From positions 111,411-175,410 of the forward strand of contig NZ_JAUDCO010000006.1 in NCBI RefSeq assembly GCF_030373545.1: 64,000 bases of DNA, in the 5' to 3' direction. The stretch is from Collinsella tanakaei. Its GTDB lineage: Bacteria; Actinomycetota; Coriobacteriia; Coriobacteriales; Coriobacteriaceae. The position numbers and the translations under genes are program-made. The notes beneath the pieces are model-generated. The model was not told the origin of the DNA and ran no database searches. It was given only the letters and a program-made list of their open reading frames with translations. Shown piece after piece: positions 37,715-48,075 of the stretch (positions within the stretch are counted from its first letter, which is position 1; every line of letters begins with the position of its first letter).

Positions 37715-39181
37715 CTAGCAGGAAGCCGAACGACGCACCATGCGTGCGCAGAAATGCCCGTCGCAGGCCTCCGGCGCCGGCACGGTCTGGAAACGACCGC
37801 GGTCATCCTCGTGCGAGCGGGCAAACGTCGTCGCAGAACAGCCGACCCCGCATGCATCTGCAAACGCGCTGAGCGCCTGCGCCTCGTGCACGGGCACCAG
37901 ACGGAATGCGGCGCCCTCGGAGCTTGCGAGAAACGCATCCACCACCGCCTGATTCTCGGAGGCGAGCACCGAACAGGTCGCATAGACGAGCTCGCCGTCC
38001 TCGGCGACACGTGACGCGGCAGCGCGCAGCAGCGCGAGCTGAAGACGCGGCAGCGCCCCCTCATACGCGACATCCGCCGCATCAAGGCGCCAGGAGATCT
38101 CCGGATGGCGCCGCATGGTACCGGTGCCCGAGCACGGCGCATCGACGAAGACGCGATCGAACAGAACGCGCTCCCCTGCCGCAGCGTCGATGTCGGCCAG
38201 TACGGCATCCACCACGCAGCCGTCTCCGGCAACACAGCGCACCTCGCCGTCGAGCCCGGCGGCGTGCAGGCGCTCCAGATTGAGTTCGCACTTGCGCGCG
38301 GAGAGGTCGAGCGCCGTATGCGAGTGCGCCCAGCCCAGACGGCCCGCTTGCGCGCACATGATGAACGTCTTGGTTCCCCGGCCGGCGCCAATCTCAAGGC
38401 AGGAGCCGGGCGCGGTAGCGGCGGTGGCGATGAGCTGTGCGGCTGCGTCCGAAGCAACGGCATCGGCGCGATTCAGCGCACCTGAGCGGATAAAGCTGGA
38501 AATGTCGGCAGGCTGCATCAGACCTGGCAGCATCGGCGCGACAGCATCGGCGCCCGGTTCATCCGTGGGGCCCTGACCCGCAGACACATCCTCGCCCTCA
38601 GGTGAGAGACGGGGATTGAGGTGAACGTATACGGGAGCGGGCTCCAGCTGCGCATCGAAGAGCGTCTGCGCGCACCGTTCGCCGAGCGACGATATGATTG
38701 CCTCCGCCAACCACGCAGGAAGGCCGGCGCGTCGTGCCAGAGCCGTGTGATCGCGCAGGACGCCTGCCGCAATGTCCTCGGCGGCCAAAAACGAATCGCA
38801 GGCATCGGCGACGCGACGCAGCACCGCATTGGCCATGCCGGCGGCGCTTTTCGCCTGTCCTCGCACGAGCTCAACGCCCTGACTCACGGCGACACGGGCC
38901 GGGGTCTTCAGATAGAGCAGCTCGAACGCCGAGATACGCAGCGCGAGCCGCACCGGCAGCTTGACCGCACGAGGCTTCGCGATATAGCGATCGAGCAGCT
39001 CATCGAGGGTTCCTGCCGCCGCGGTGGCACCGAGCGCCAAACGCAGGGCCAGCGCCGCGTCGCGTGGATCTTCGGGCTTGCGCGGCATGGACTCGGCGAC
39101 CTCGCGCACGAAACGCCCCTCCCGCTCGGCTCGAAGCAGGCAGGCAAGCGCGTGCGCCCGTGCGGGCGAAAGCCGGATCAC
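37715..39181 (-). CDS. rsmB: 16S rRNA m5C967 methyltransferase RsmB
   Basis: 488 residues. The N-terminal NusB-like RNA-binding domain (about 1-130) is followed by a methyltransferase domain with the SAM loop CLEIGAGRGTKTFIM, DAPCSGTGTMRRHPE (catalytic Cys with PCSG), and EDGELVYATCSVLASENQAVVDAFL (second conserved Cys). It methylates C5 of cytosine in 16S rRNA. The start is taken as the GTG at 39181, which overlaps the fmt stop as GTGA; the longer frame reaches into fmt. The order def-fmt-rsmB is a classic operon. Confidence 0.92.
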   Translation of the reverse strand: MIRLSPARAHALACLLRAEREGRFVREVAESMPRKPEDPRDAALALRLALGATAAAGTLDELLDRYIAKPRAVKLPVRLALRISAFELLYLKTPARVAVSQGVELVRGQAKSAAGMANAVLRRVADACDSFLAAEDIAAGVLRDHTALARRAGLPAWLAEAIISSLGERCAQTLFDAQLEPAPVYVHLNPRLSPEGEDVSAGQGPTDEPGADAVAPMLPGLMQPADISSFIRSGALNRADAVASDAAAQLIATAATAPGSCLEIGAGRGTKTFIMCAQAGRLGWAHSHTALDLSARKCELNLERLHAAGLDGEVRCVAGDGCVVDAVLADIDAAAGERVLFDRVFVDAPCSGTGTMRRHPEISWRLDAADVAYEGALPRLQLALLRAAASRVAEDGELVYATCSVLASENQAVVDAFLASSEGAAFRLVPVHEAQALSAFADACGVGCSATTFARSHEDDRGRFQTVPAPEACDGHFCARMVRRSASC

Positions 39182-40113
39182 GCCAACAGCTCCCAGCTCT
39201 GATCGGCGCCATGAAGACCCGCCGCCCACGCCCGCGCCTCCATGGCGCGCTTGCCGTCGGGCTTGATCTCGAGCGCCTCGAGGGCGCCGTCGGCACAGCC
39301 CAGATAGACGCGTTTGCCCCGCACGGACAGCTTTCCCGCAGCCGGCAGCGCACCCGACGCGTCGCTGGGCACGGCAATCGCGGCGCGTAGGATGCGCACG
39401 GGCTTGCCGGCGGCAAGGCAGCGCGCCGGCGCGGCATCACTCGAGGCGAGCACGCGACGGACGTTCGTCTCCGCCGTATCGGACGGATCGAGGCGCATCT
39501 CGGCCTTCTCAATCTTCGCGGCATGCGTGACCAAGCTCTCATCCTGCTCGGTCCACACGCAGGTGCCGTCGGCAAGGGTCGGCAAGACCTTGACGAGCAG
39601 ATCGGCACCGAGCTCGGCAAGCTCGCCGGTGAGTTCGTCGGCCGTTTTGCCCGCAACCGAGCAGCTCGCCTGCGCGCAGTACGCACCCGTGTCCACACCG
39701 TGGCCGATGCGCATGATGGAAACACCGGTGGACTCGTCACCGGCAAGGATGGAGCGCTGAATGGGTGCCGCCCCGCGCCAGCGCGGCAGCAGGGAGGCGT
39801 GCACGTTCACACAGCCCAAAGGTGCCATGGTGAGAACCTCGTCGGGCAGGATGCAACCGTAGGCGGCGACGCAGAAGACGTCGGCATCCGCCGCACGCAG
39901 GGCGTCGAGCACGTCGGGCGTGATGCGCTTGGCCTCCAACACCGGCAGACCGAGCTCGAGCGCGCGGCTTTTGACCGGCGAGGGCTCGAGCTTCTTGCCA
40001 CGGCTCCGGACGGCATCGGGCCGGGTGAGCACGAGTGCGACCTCGTGGTTGGCCGCAAGCTTGACAAGCGAGGGGACCGCAAACGAAGGGGTTCCCATAA
40101 ACACGACGCGCAC
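39178..40113 (-). CDS. fmt: Methionyl-tRNA formyltransferase
   Basis: 311 residues. MRVVFMGTPSFAVPSL starts the formyltransferase fold; LPVLEAKRI, LGCVNVHASLLPRWRGAAPIQRSILAGDESTGVSIM includes the formate-handling HASLLPRWRGAAP motif. The C-terminal OB domain (about 205-311) binds tRNA. It formylates Met-tRNAi before initiation, and Def later removes the formyl group. It lies 75 bases downstream of def and overlaps rsmB. Confidence 0.96.
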   Translation of the reverse strand: MRVVFMGTPSFAVPSLVKLAANHEVALVLTRPDAVRSRGKKLEPSPVKSRALELGLPVLEAKRITPDVLDALRAADADVFCVAAYGCILPDEVLTMAPLGCVNVHASLLPRWRGAAPIQRSILAGDESTGVSIMRIGHGVDTGAYCAQASCSVAGKTADELTGELAELGADLLVKVLPTLADGTCVWTEQDESLVTHAAKIEKAEMRLDPSDTAETNVRRVLASSDAAPARCLAAGKPVRILRAAIAVPSDASGALPAAGKLSVRGKRVYLGCADGALEALEIKPDGKRAMEARAWAAGLHGADQSWELLA

Positions 40114-40188
40114 AGCGCCTCCTTCCCGCGGGACGCTCTGGCCGGCACACCATGCCGGGTCGGGACGCCGCGCCTTCCTGTCGAGGGT

Positions 40189-40725
40189 CTACTCCGTGTC
40201 GCCCGGCTTGGCGCCGCGAGCACGGGCCTGCTGGTACTCGCGCATCGCATGCATGCGGTCCGCGGGCGCCAGGCGCTCGAACATCGTGATGCCGTGCAGG
40301 TGATCGATCTCGTGCTGCAGGCACACGCACATAAGGTCGCCGGAGGCCTCGTAGCGGATGAGGTCGGCGTTGAGGTCGTACGCCTCGACGACGACATGGT
40401 CGGGACGCTCGATCTCGACGTTGATGCCCGGAATGGACAGGCATCCCTCGTTGTACGGGACGAGCGTGTCGGAGGACTCGACGATCCTGGGATTGATCAG
40501 CACGTAGGGGTCGTAGTCCTTCTCGCTCGTGTAGTCGGTATCGATCACCACGAGCTGAATGAGCTCGCCGATCTGCGGGGCCGCAAGACCGCAGCCGCCG
40601 TTCTCGATCATCTGGCGCTTCATCTGCTCGGCGAGACGGACGATATTCGCATCGATCTCCTCGATCTCCGCGCACTCCTGACGCAGGCGCGGATCGGGAG
40701 ACAGCACGATGCCGTTGACTTCCAT
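40189..40725 (-). CDS. def: Peptide deformylase
   Basis: 178 residues with all three motifs: GCGLAAPQIG (GxGLAAxQ), EGCLSIPG (with the metal cysteine) and LQHEIDHLHG (two metal histidines and the catalytic Glu). It removes formyl groups from nascent proteins. The start is preceded by GAAAGGACC on the minus strand. The C-terminal tail after the last motif (about 25 residues) is longer than minimal. It is the first gene of def-fmt-rsmB. Confidence 0.96.
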   Translation of the reverse strand: MEVNGIVLSPDPRLRQECAEIEEIDANIVRLAEQMKRQMIENGGCGLAAPQIGELIQLVVIDTDYTSEKDYDPYVLINPRIVESSDTLVPYNEGCLSIPGINVEIERPDHVVVEAYDLNADLIRYEASGDLMCVCLQHEIDHLHGITMFERLAPADRMHAMREYQQARARGAKPGDTE

Positions 40726-40764
40726 GGTGGTCCTTTCGAAAGATATCGTTACTCAATCCAGTCT

Positions 40765-40770
40765 ATTGTA
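40765..40770 (-). promoter_or_regulatory. -10 of the def operon
   Basis: On the minus strand GGATACAATAG gives TACAAT about 40 bases before the def start. No strong -35 at the right distance. Confidence 0.45.
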
Positions 40771-40899
40771 TCCGCGAACGAATCCCTTCATGCACGACAA
40801 AGCCCACGAGGACCGACACAAAGGGGACGTGGCACAGGGGCGTGGTCCAAAGAACGGCCCCCTCCTTATCGGGCATTGCGCCCGAGCCCCTATCGCGGG

Positions 40900-43287
40900 C
40901 TACATCAGGTCATAAGCGTCGACATCGACGCTGACGCTGATGCCGCGCCGAGCGCCGACCGTATCGAGCGCGCTCGCGATGACGGACGACACGTCAAAGC
41001 CGATCGGCGACTTGACGATGAAGTGATGCCGATAGCTGTCCTTGGCCCGCTCGATCACGCAGCTCGTCGGCCCCATGATGAACGGGCGCGCATCTTCGGG
41101 AAGGCCGGCTGCAGCCCGTTCCAAGCCGTCGGAGACCAGGCGCGCGAGCTCGCCGATATAGCGTTGGACCTCGCGTTCGTAAGATCCCCGCACGAGCACG
41201 TTCGTCAGCCGGACATAGGGCGGATAGAGCGCCTCGCGCCGCTGCTTCGCCTCATGGTCGACAAGCACCGCGCGATCATGGGTCGCCACCGCCCGGATCA
41301 CGGGATCGTCGGGCAGATAGGTCTGGATGATGACGCGCCCGGGATGCTCACCGCGCCCCGCACGGCCCGAGACCTGCTCGAGCAGGTCATAGGCGCGTTC
41401 GGATGCGCGGAAGTCCGGCATCTTGAGCGCGTAGTCGGCCAGGACCACCCCGACAAGGGTCACCTCGGGAAAGTCGAGGCCCTTGGCGATCATCTGCGTG
41501 CCCAGCAGGACGGCGCATTCCGCGGCGTCGAACTGCTCGAGCAGGCGCTTGTGGGCGTCCTTGCCGCGCGTGGAATCCGCATCCATGCGGATCACCTCGA
41601 CGTCGTCCGGCAACATCGCGACCAGTGCGTCCTCGATCTGCTGGGTCCCCATGCCCATCTTGGCAAGATAGCGGCTCCCGCACCGGGGGCATGCGCTGCC
41701 GGGTGCCGGATAGGGCCTGACGTGATAGACCGCGCCGCAGGTATGGCACTCCAGCGTATGGGTCCGCTCGTGATAGGTAAGCGCCGTGGAGCAGTGATCG
41801 CAGGTGGGCACGCACCCGCACTCGCGACACATGAGGAAGGGGGCGAAACCGCGACGGTTATGCAGCAAGACCGCCTTCTCACGGCGCTGGACGACCTCCA
41901 TGAGGGCATCGTAGAGCGGGCGCGAGAACATGGAGCGCGCACCTTGCGAGAACTCTCGGCGCAGGTCCGCAACGACGATCTCGGGCAGACGGGACGCCCC
42001 GGGGCGCTCGGGCATCTCGACGCGGCGCCAGGTCTGGCCCAGATGCGAGCCGGCGCGGCAGCGCGCGAGCGCCTCGGCAGACGGGGTGGCCGAACCCAGC
42101 ACGAGGGGAAAGCCGCCTACACGCGCCATGTGGGCCGCGACCTCGCGCGCATGGTAGCGCGGGCTGGAACCCTGCTTGTAGGACTGCTCGTGCTCCTCGT
42201 CGATAACGATGAGGCCTAGGTTTGCAAGCGGGCAGAACAGCGCCGAGCGGGCGCCCACCACGACGCGCGCGGCCCCGGTGCGCACCATATCCCACTGGTC
42301 AAGACGCTCGCCGGCAGACAGACGGGAGTGAAAGACCGCCACCGTGCCACCGAAGCGCGAGCGGAAGCGACCGACGGTCTGCGCGGTGAGCGAGATCTCG
42401 GGCACGAGCACGCAGGCGCTCTTGCCGAGCGCGAGCACGCGGTCGATCGCGGACAGGTAGACCTCGGTCTTGCCCGATCCCGTCACGCCGTCGACGACGA
42501 TGACGTCACCCGCATGTGCATCGATTGCTCCCTCGATGGCGGCAAGCGCCTCGCGCTGGCCGCTCGTGAGGCGCGCGGGGGCGGCGGCGCGCGCCGACGA
42601 CAGCGTGGTGCCGTCGTCGCAGCCGCGCCAGGCACGACGCTCATCGACGCGCACGACGCCGCGACGCTCCAGGGCGCGAATAGCCGGCGACATGTCGGTA
42701 TAGAGCAGATTGAGCTCGCGCGTCGTCACCGGTCCGCAGGATAGGGCCTCGATGAGCTGGCGCTGACGCGTGGCGCGCACGGGCGGTTCATAGTCGGCGG
42801 CCTGCGGGCACAACGAGACGACGCGCTCGTGGACCTCGGGCACCGCGGGGCGTTCGAGCCGGTAGGAACCGTCCTCGTCCTTGCGAAGGCGCGGCGTGCC
42901 GCCCGGAGGCAAAAACAGGCGCAGGCACTCCGACAAGGGCGCGACGTACTCGCGGCTGATCCACAACGACACCGGCCCGGCGAACTCGGAGCACACGGGC
43001 GGCGAGAGGATGGCCTCGATGGGACGCACGCGCGCCTCGTCCAGATCGGCGGCGCCGGGAAGCTCGGACACCGCGGGCGCGAGAGCGATGACATATCCGA
43101 GCGCAGGACGATGCCCGAAGGCGACGAGCACCGTGCATCCGACCGCCATGTCGTCGGCAAGATGCGCAGGGACGGCATAGGCGAACGGCTCGGAGAGAGC
43201 GCGGGCGGGAATATCCACCACCACGGCGGCGTACATCGCGCGGCGCGGCGCGTCGGCGCGCTCATGTTTGTCCGTCGAGGCGCCCAA
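40900..43287 (-). CDS. priA: Primosomal replication-restart helicase PriA
   Basis: 795 residues. The DNA-binding N-terminus (about 1-110, IPARALSEPFAYAVPAHL) is followed by the helicase core: Walker A DGVTGSGKTEVYL, DEEH box IVIDEEHEQSYKQ, a zinc domain with several CxxC pairs (CRECGCVPTCDHCSTALTYH ... CHTCGAVY ... CPRCGSRY), and motif V/VI LDFPEVTLVGVVLADYALKMPDFRASERAYDLLEQVSGRAGR. It reloads the replisome on stalled forks. It sits between metK and def on the same strand with about 114 bases from metK. Confidence 0.95.
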   Translation of the reverse strand: MGASTDKHERADAPRRAMYAAVVVDIPARALSEPFAYAVPAHLADDMAVGCTVLVAFGHRPALGYVIALAPAVSELPGAADLDEARVRPIEAILSPPVCSEFAGPVSLWISREYVAPLSECLRLFLPPGGTPRLRKDEDGSYRLERPAVPEVHERVVSLCPQAADYEPPVRATRQRQLIEALSCGPVTTRELNLLYTDMSPAIRALERRGVVRVDERRAWRGCDDGTTLSSARAAAPARLTSGQREALAAIEGAIDAHAGDVIVVDGVTGSGKTEVYLSAIDRVLALGKSACVLVPEISLTAQTVGRFRSRFGGTVAVFHSRLSAGERLDQWDMVRTGAARVVVGARSALFCPLANLGLIVIDEEHEQSYKQGSSPRYHAREVAAHMARVGGFPLVLGSATPSAEALARCRAGSHLGQTWRRVEMPERPGASRLPEIVVADLRREFSQGARSMFSRPLYDALMEVVQRREKAVLLHNRRGFAPFLMCRECGCVPTCDHCSTALTYHERTHTLECHTCGAVYHVRPYPAPGSACPRCGSRYLAKMGMGTQQIEDALVAMLPDDVEVIRMDADSTRGKDAHKRLLEQFDAAECAVLLGTQMIAKGLDFPEVTLVGVVLADYALKMPDFRASERAYDLLEQVSGRAGRGEHPGRVIIQTYLPDDPVIRAVATHDRAVLVDHEAKQRREALYPPYVRLTNVLVRGSYEREVQRYIGELARLVSDGLERAAAGLPEDARPFIMGPTSCVIERAKDSYRHHFIVKSPIGFDVSSVIASALDTVGARRGISVSVDVDAYDLM

Positions 43288-43401
43288 GGCTCTCCCCCTC
43301 CCTCAACTTATCCGGCAATGAACCGGCCCGCAGTCGTGCGCGGGACGGCGACGCCATGACGGCGCGCGCCCTGCGCGACGCGGACCCTCGAGCGGAGCCG
43401 C

Positions 43402-44679
<1,278 letters not shown>

Positions 44680-44746
44680 GATGCCCCTTTCTTAGTCGAA
44701 GCGCTCGAAGGCCGTTACCATTCCCTCGATGCACACATATCAGGCA

Positions 44747-44752
44747 ATTGTA
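44747..44752 (-). promoter_or_regulatory. Probable -10 of metK
   Basis: Minus-strand TATACAATTG contains TACAAT, 68-73 bases before the metK start. A -35 is not clear. I see no SAM riboswitch core in the leader. Confidence 0.4.
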
Positions 44753-44824
44753 TACCCCGCGCGACCGGCGACCGACCCTGACCCGGCACCTCTGCCAAAG
44801 CAGCACAGGCACCGAGTACAGCCA

Positions 44825-44908
44825 TGGGTCAGTTGGGGACGGTCAGTTGGGGACGTGTTCCATCCAACCCATTTTGGGTCAGTTGGGGACGTGTTCCCTC
44901 CAACCCAT
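44825..44908 (-). repeat. Dispersed repeat pair, copy A
   Basis: Two tandem units with GGGGACGTGTTCC and CCAACCCAT, the second separated by TTT, plus a short partial unit at the left end. Read on the minus strand each unit is GGTTGGAnGGAACACGTCCC followed by CAACTGACCC. Each unit can fold as a small hairpin (GGGTT with AACCC, GGGA with TCCC). Confidence 0.85.
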
Positions 44909-44997
44909 GTGGCCAAGGCAGCTCAGGCGTCCGATTCTCCCGCGCATTTCACCGGCCAGGACCCTGCGGATCATCTATCCACGGGACAAAAAGCCCT

Positions 44998-45139
44998 TAC
45001 CCCCGTTTACGGTTCGGTTTAGAGCCAACTCCTCGCGTAGCCAGAAAAGAAGCGAATCGTCTACCTGCAGCTTTTCGCGAGCGATGGGCGTCACTACGCG
45101 AAGGGAGGCCATAAAACCGAACCCTAAACGGGGGTAGCG
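44998..45139 (-). repeat. 142-bp inverted-repeat element, copy 1
   Basis: The ends read TTACCCCCGTTTACGGTTCG and, on the other side, CGAACCCTAAACGGGGGTAG, so the outer 22 bases are complementary. With gaps the pairing extends to CTCGCGTAG/CTACGCGA, giving arms of about 44 bases. The centre holds CTGCAGGTAGAC when read on the minus strand, matching the centre of copy 2. It is a degenerate stem-loop element facing opposite to copy 2. Confidence 0.8.
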
Positions 45140-45163
45140 CTTCCCCGCGGAGGCGTCGGGCAA

Positions 45164-45240
45164 AATGGGTTGGACGGAACACGTCCCCAAACAACCCAAG
45201 ACCAAATGGGTTGGAGGGAACACGTCCCCAAATAACCCAT
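45164..45240 (+). repeat. Dispersed repeat pair, copy B
   Basis: Two tandem units with GGTTGGA, GGAACACGTCCCC and AACCCA, spaced by seven bases (AGACCAA). Orientation is opposite to copy A, so copies A and B flank the inverted-repeat element 1 as mirror images. Confidence 0.85.
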
Positions 45241-45265
45241 TCAGGCTCGCGGGACGCAGAAGCCC

Positions 45266-45410
45266 CATACCCCCGTTTAGAAGACGGTTTTTGGAAGAGA
45301 TGCCGGGTAGACGGCCTTCAAGTGGCATAAAACCTGCAGGTAGGCGCGATGCTCAACTTCAGCCTACTCAGGAGGCGCCCGCAAAACCGTCTTCTAAACG
45401 GGGGTATACC
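45266..45410 (+). repeat. 142-bp inverted-repeat element, copy 2
   Basis: The ends read ATACCCCCGTTTAGAAGACG and, on the other side, CGTCTTCTAAACGGGGGTAT; 25 bases at each end are exact complements. The centre has CCTGCAGGTAGGCG and GCCTACTCAGGAGG. It is homologous to copy 1 but inverted. Confidence 0.85.
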
Positions 45411-45501
45411 GCACAAAGGCTGGCGCTACGCGTAAAATGCAGGGAGACGCCCCGTTTGCAGGACGTCTCCCCGCCATAAGATCAATCGCGTTCTCAGGCG
45501 A

Positions 45502-48075
45502 TTATGAAGCAGACGAAAGGAACGCCCGCTCCGGCCGTACGCGGCGTCGCGCCGCGGTGAGCGCAACGCTCGCGGCGATCGCCGCAACAGCAAGGATGGC
45601 GAGCAGCACGCATGCCGCACCTACGCCGCGTCCTGCGCCCGCGGCCAGCGAGCGCAGGGCCTGGGATACCACCGGCACGGGAAGGACCTCGCCGAGCGCC
45701 CGGAACACCCCGCCGGTCAGCGGAACGGGAAGGACGCTCCCCGCGCACAGCAGCTGCACGACGAGCAAGCCGGAGAACACCCAGGCAAACCACCGCCCGC
45801 AGGCAAGACGCAACGCGCACGCGAGGGCGCCGAAGACCGCGCCCGCCGCGGCAAGCATGCCCAAACACGACGCCGACGACGCCATCTGGACGCCAGCGAC
45901 CGACAGGACGGCCCAGACGATTACCGCCTGCACGACGCCGACCGCCGCATACGCGGCGAGCTTTCCCGCCGCCGAGCGCACGCCCGCACCGGCGGCGACC
46001 GCGCGCATGTCGCAGACGGGTAGCAAGCAGCCGGTCAGGCAGGCGCCCACCCATAGGGCGGCGGCGGCAAACGCGACGGCAACCGCGACGTCGGACGACA
46101 CATCGGCCGTGTTCGTCGAGGTGATCGATAGCGGGCTCGCCGCAACCTCGGCGCGGTCCTCGCGATCCTGCGCTATGCCGGACAACGTGTCCGCAGCCTC
46201 GGCAGTCGCGTCGTTAATCTGACCGGAGGCCTCTTTCAGCTGCTCGGAGCCCTCGGCGATCTGCCCGGTCGCCTGCGCCATGGCATCAAGGCCCGCCCCC
46301 AGACCCGTTGCGCCGGAGGCGACGCCGTCGAGAGCGGCGGCAAGCGTGGTGTTTGCAACCGCCAGCTGGTCGGCGCCGCTGGCTATGGGCGACATGGCCT
46401 CATTCAGTGCACCGATGCCGGTCGCAAGACCCGAGACGCCCTGCCCGATGGCTCCCGTCCCGGAGAGCTGCGACGAAATCGCGCCCACGCCTTGCCCGGT
46501 CGCCGTGAGGGCGGGCCCCATCTGCTCGAGGGCGGCCTTCGTGGCGATGACGCCCATCACGGCATCGGACGCCGGCTCGACGGCGCCCGCCGCGAGCCCC
46601 GTGAGCTCCTCGGCAGCCGTTGTCGCCGTGCTCGAGGCCTCCTCGTAGGAATCGACAGCCCCTTCGAGCCTTGCCTGCGCCTCGGACGAGGCGGCAAGCT
46701 GGTCGGAGGCGCTATCGGCGGCATCCGAGACATCCCGCGCGCTGTCCGCGGCGCGCGATGCGCGCTCCGACAGCGCGTCGGCACCGCTTGCGAGCTGCGC
46801 CATATCGTCCGTAAAGGACGCGATGAGCTGCAGCTGCTCGTCGGTTGCCCCCTCGCCGGCGGCATACGCCTCGGCGAGGCGCTGCTGCACATCGGCATCC
46901 GACCAGGTGGCGGCCGTGGTCGCGAGACCTGCCGCATCCTGCGCGATGCCGGAGCTCGCGCCGTCGTCGCCTCCGGAGAGCTCGGCAGCAAGGTCGGACG
47001 CACCCGTGCGCACCGCATCGACCGACGCGACCGATCCCTCGACCGTCGAGCCGACCTCGCGGGCGGCGGACAGCGCATCGTCCGAGGCGGTCTCCATCGT
47101 GGTCAGCGCATCCTGAAGCGAACGGGCCGGTTCGGCCATCTCGGTCGCCAGGGCACCAAGCTTGGCAAGGTCCTCGTCGCTGAGCGAAAGCTGCTCGGAC
47201 AGCGAGGTCAGCCGCGCGCCCATCGCGCTCACGCCGTCGCCCATCGTGGTCAGCTGGCTCGCCGCGGCGTCGAGACCCGATCCGAGCGCCTCGGCGCCCT
47301 CTCCCAACGGATCGAGCGCCTGCTGTTGAATCTGCGCGAGCCCCGACCCCAGCGCGGCGGTGCCGGTGCCGGTCGCCTCCACGCCGTCTGCAATCTGGCC
47401 GAGTCCGCTTCCCAGCTGCTCAACGCCCGAAGCGCTCTGCCCCAGACCCTCGGCGATCGCCTCGGAACCTTGGGCCAAAGCGTCATACCCCGCGTCGAGC
47501 ATCACCGCGCCGTCGGAGGTCAAGGTGAGCTTGCTGGCTTGCCCCTGCACGTCCGACAGCACCGAAACCACGTAGTCCTCACCCAGCGATGCGCGCAGGC
47601 GGGCTTGGCATTGACGCAGCGCCGCACTTCCCACGCGTGTGGACAAGATGTTCTCGCTGCCGGACGAAACGAGCTCGACGCTCGCCTTTTGGGGATCGGA
47701 GCCGGCGAGGCTCATGACCTTCTCGGAGTAGTCGGCGGGAATCTTGAGCACAAGGGCATACGACCCGTCAGCCAAGCCCGCATCCGCCGTCTGCTCGTCG
47801 ACGACGTCCCATGCAAGCGTCTCGGTATCGGTCAGCTCATCGACCAGGGCCTCTCCCTCCCGAACCGTACCGCCGTTGGAGCCTGCCGCCCCCTCGTCGA
47901 GATTGACCACGGCGACGGGAATCCGCTCGGAGCCCTCGAGCGCCGGCGCCAGGCCACACACCAGGACGAGGGCGAGAACCGCAGGAACAACCAGGGCAAG
48001 CAGCAGCCGGTGCGACGAAAGCGCGCGCACAGCGGCCGAAAGGCGATCGCGCAGGACATCCGCTATCCGGCTCAT
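45502..48075 (-). CDS. YhgE/Pip-family membrane protein
   Basis: 857 residues. One N-terminal helix (about 22-44, LLLALVVPAVLALVLVCGLAP) is followed by the conserved VAVVNLDEGA, a large outside region of about 600 residues of repeated Ala/Ser/Gly-rich heptads (GLGQIADGVEATGTGTAALGSGL and similar), likely helical or coiled coil, and a C-terminal ABC-2-type block of about five helices (about 660-850). That is the layout of YhgE and Pip, the phage-infection protein; some members export drugs or are targets of type VII effectors. The start overlaps the stop of the degenerate ATPase gene by four bases. Confidence 0.88.
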   Translation of the reverse strand: MSRIADVLRDRLSAAVRALSSHRLLLALVVPAVLALVLVCGLAPALEGSERIPVAVVNLDEGAAGSNGGTVREGEALVDELTDTETLAWDVVDEQTADAGLADGSYALVLKIPADYSEKVMSLAGSDPQKASVELVSSGSENILSTRVGSAALRQCQARLRASLGEDYVVSVLSDVQGQASKLTLTSDGAVMLDAGYDALAQGSEAIAEGLGQSASGVEQLGSGLGQIADGVEATGTGTAALGSGLAQIQQQALDPLGEGAEALGSGLDAAASQLTTMGDGVSAMGARLTSLSEQLSLSDEDLAKLGALATEMAEPARSLQDALTTMETASDDALSAAREVGSTVEGSVASVDAVRTGASDLAAELSGGDDGASSGIAQDAAGLATTAATWSDADVQQRLAEAYAAGEGATDEQLQLIASFTDDMAQLASGADALSERASRAADSARDVSDAADSASDQLAASSEAQARLEGAVDSYEEASSTATTAAEELTGLAAGAVEPASDAVMGVIATKAALEQMGPALTATGQGVGAISSQLSGTGAIGQGVSGLATGIGALNEAMSPIASGADQLAVANTTLAAALDGVASGATGLGAGLDAMAQATGQIAEGSEQLKEASGQINDATAEAADTLSGIAQDREDRAEVAASPLSITSTNTADVSSDVAVAVAFAAAALWVGACLTGCLLPVCDMRAVAAGAGVRSAAGKLAAYAAVGVVQAVIVWAVLSVAGVQMASSASCLGMLAAAGAVFGALACALRLACGRWFAWVFSGLLVVQLLCAGSVLPVPLTGGVFRALGEVLPVPVVSQALRSLAAGAGRGVGAACVLLAILAVAAIAASVALTAARRRVRPERAFLSSAS

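Larger units (their letters stand above)
44680..45501. other. Repeat island between metK and yhgE-like gene
   Basis: 822 bases with no gene that I can support. It carries the metK promoter at its left end, then the repeats listed separately. Its short open frames shift at every repeat and have no ribosome site. Confidence 0.7.

Noticed and set aside
44680..44760. SAM riboswitch before metK
   Set aside because: No conserved SAM-I core or P1 pairing visible in the short leader.
44729..45479. Small open frames in the metK-yhgE gap
   Set aside because: All are translations of the repeats in several frames; none has a ribosome site.
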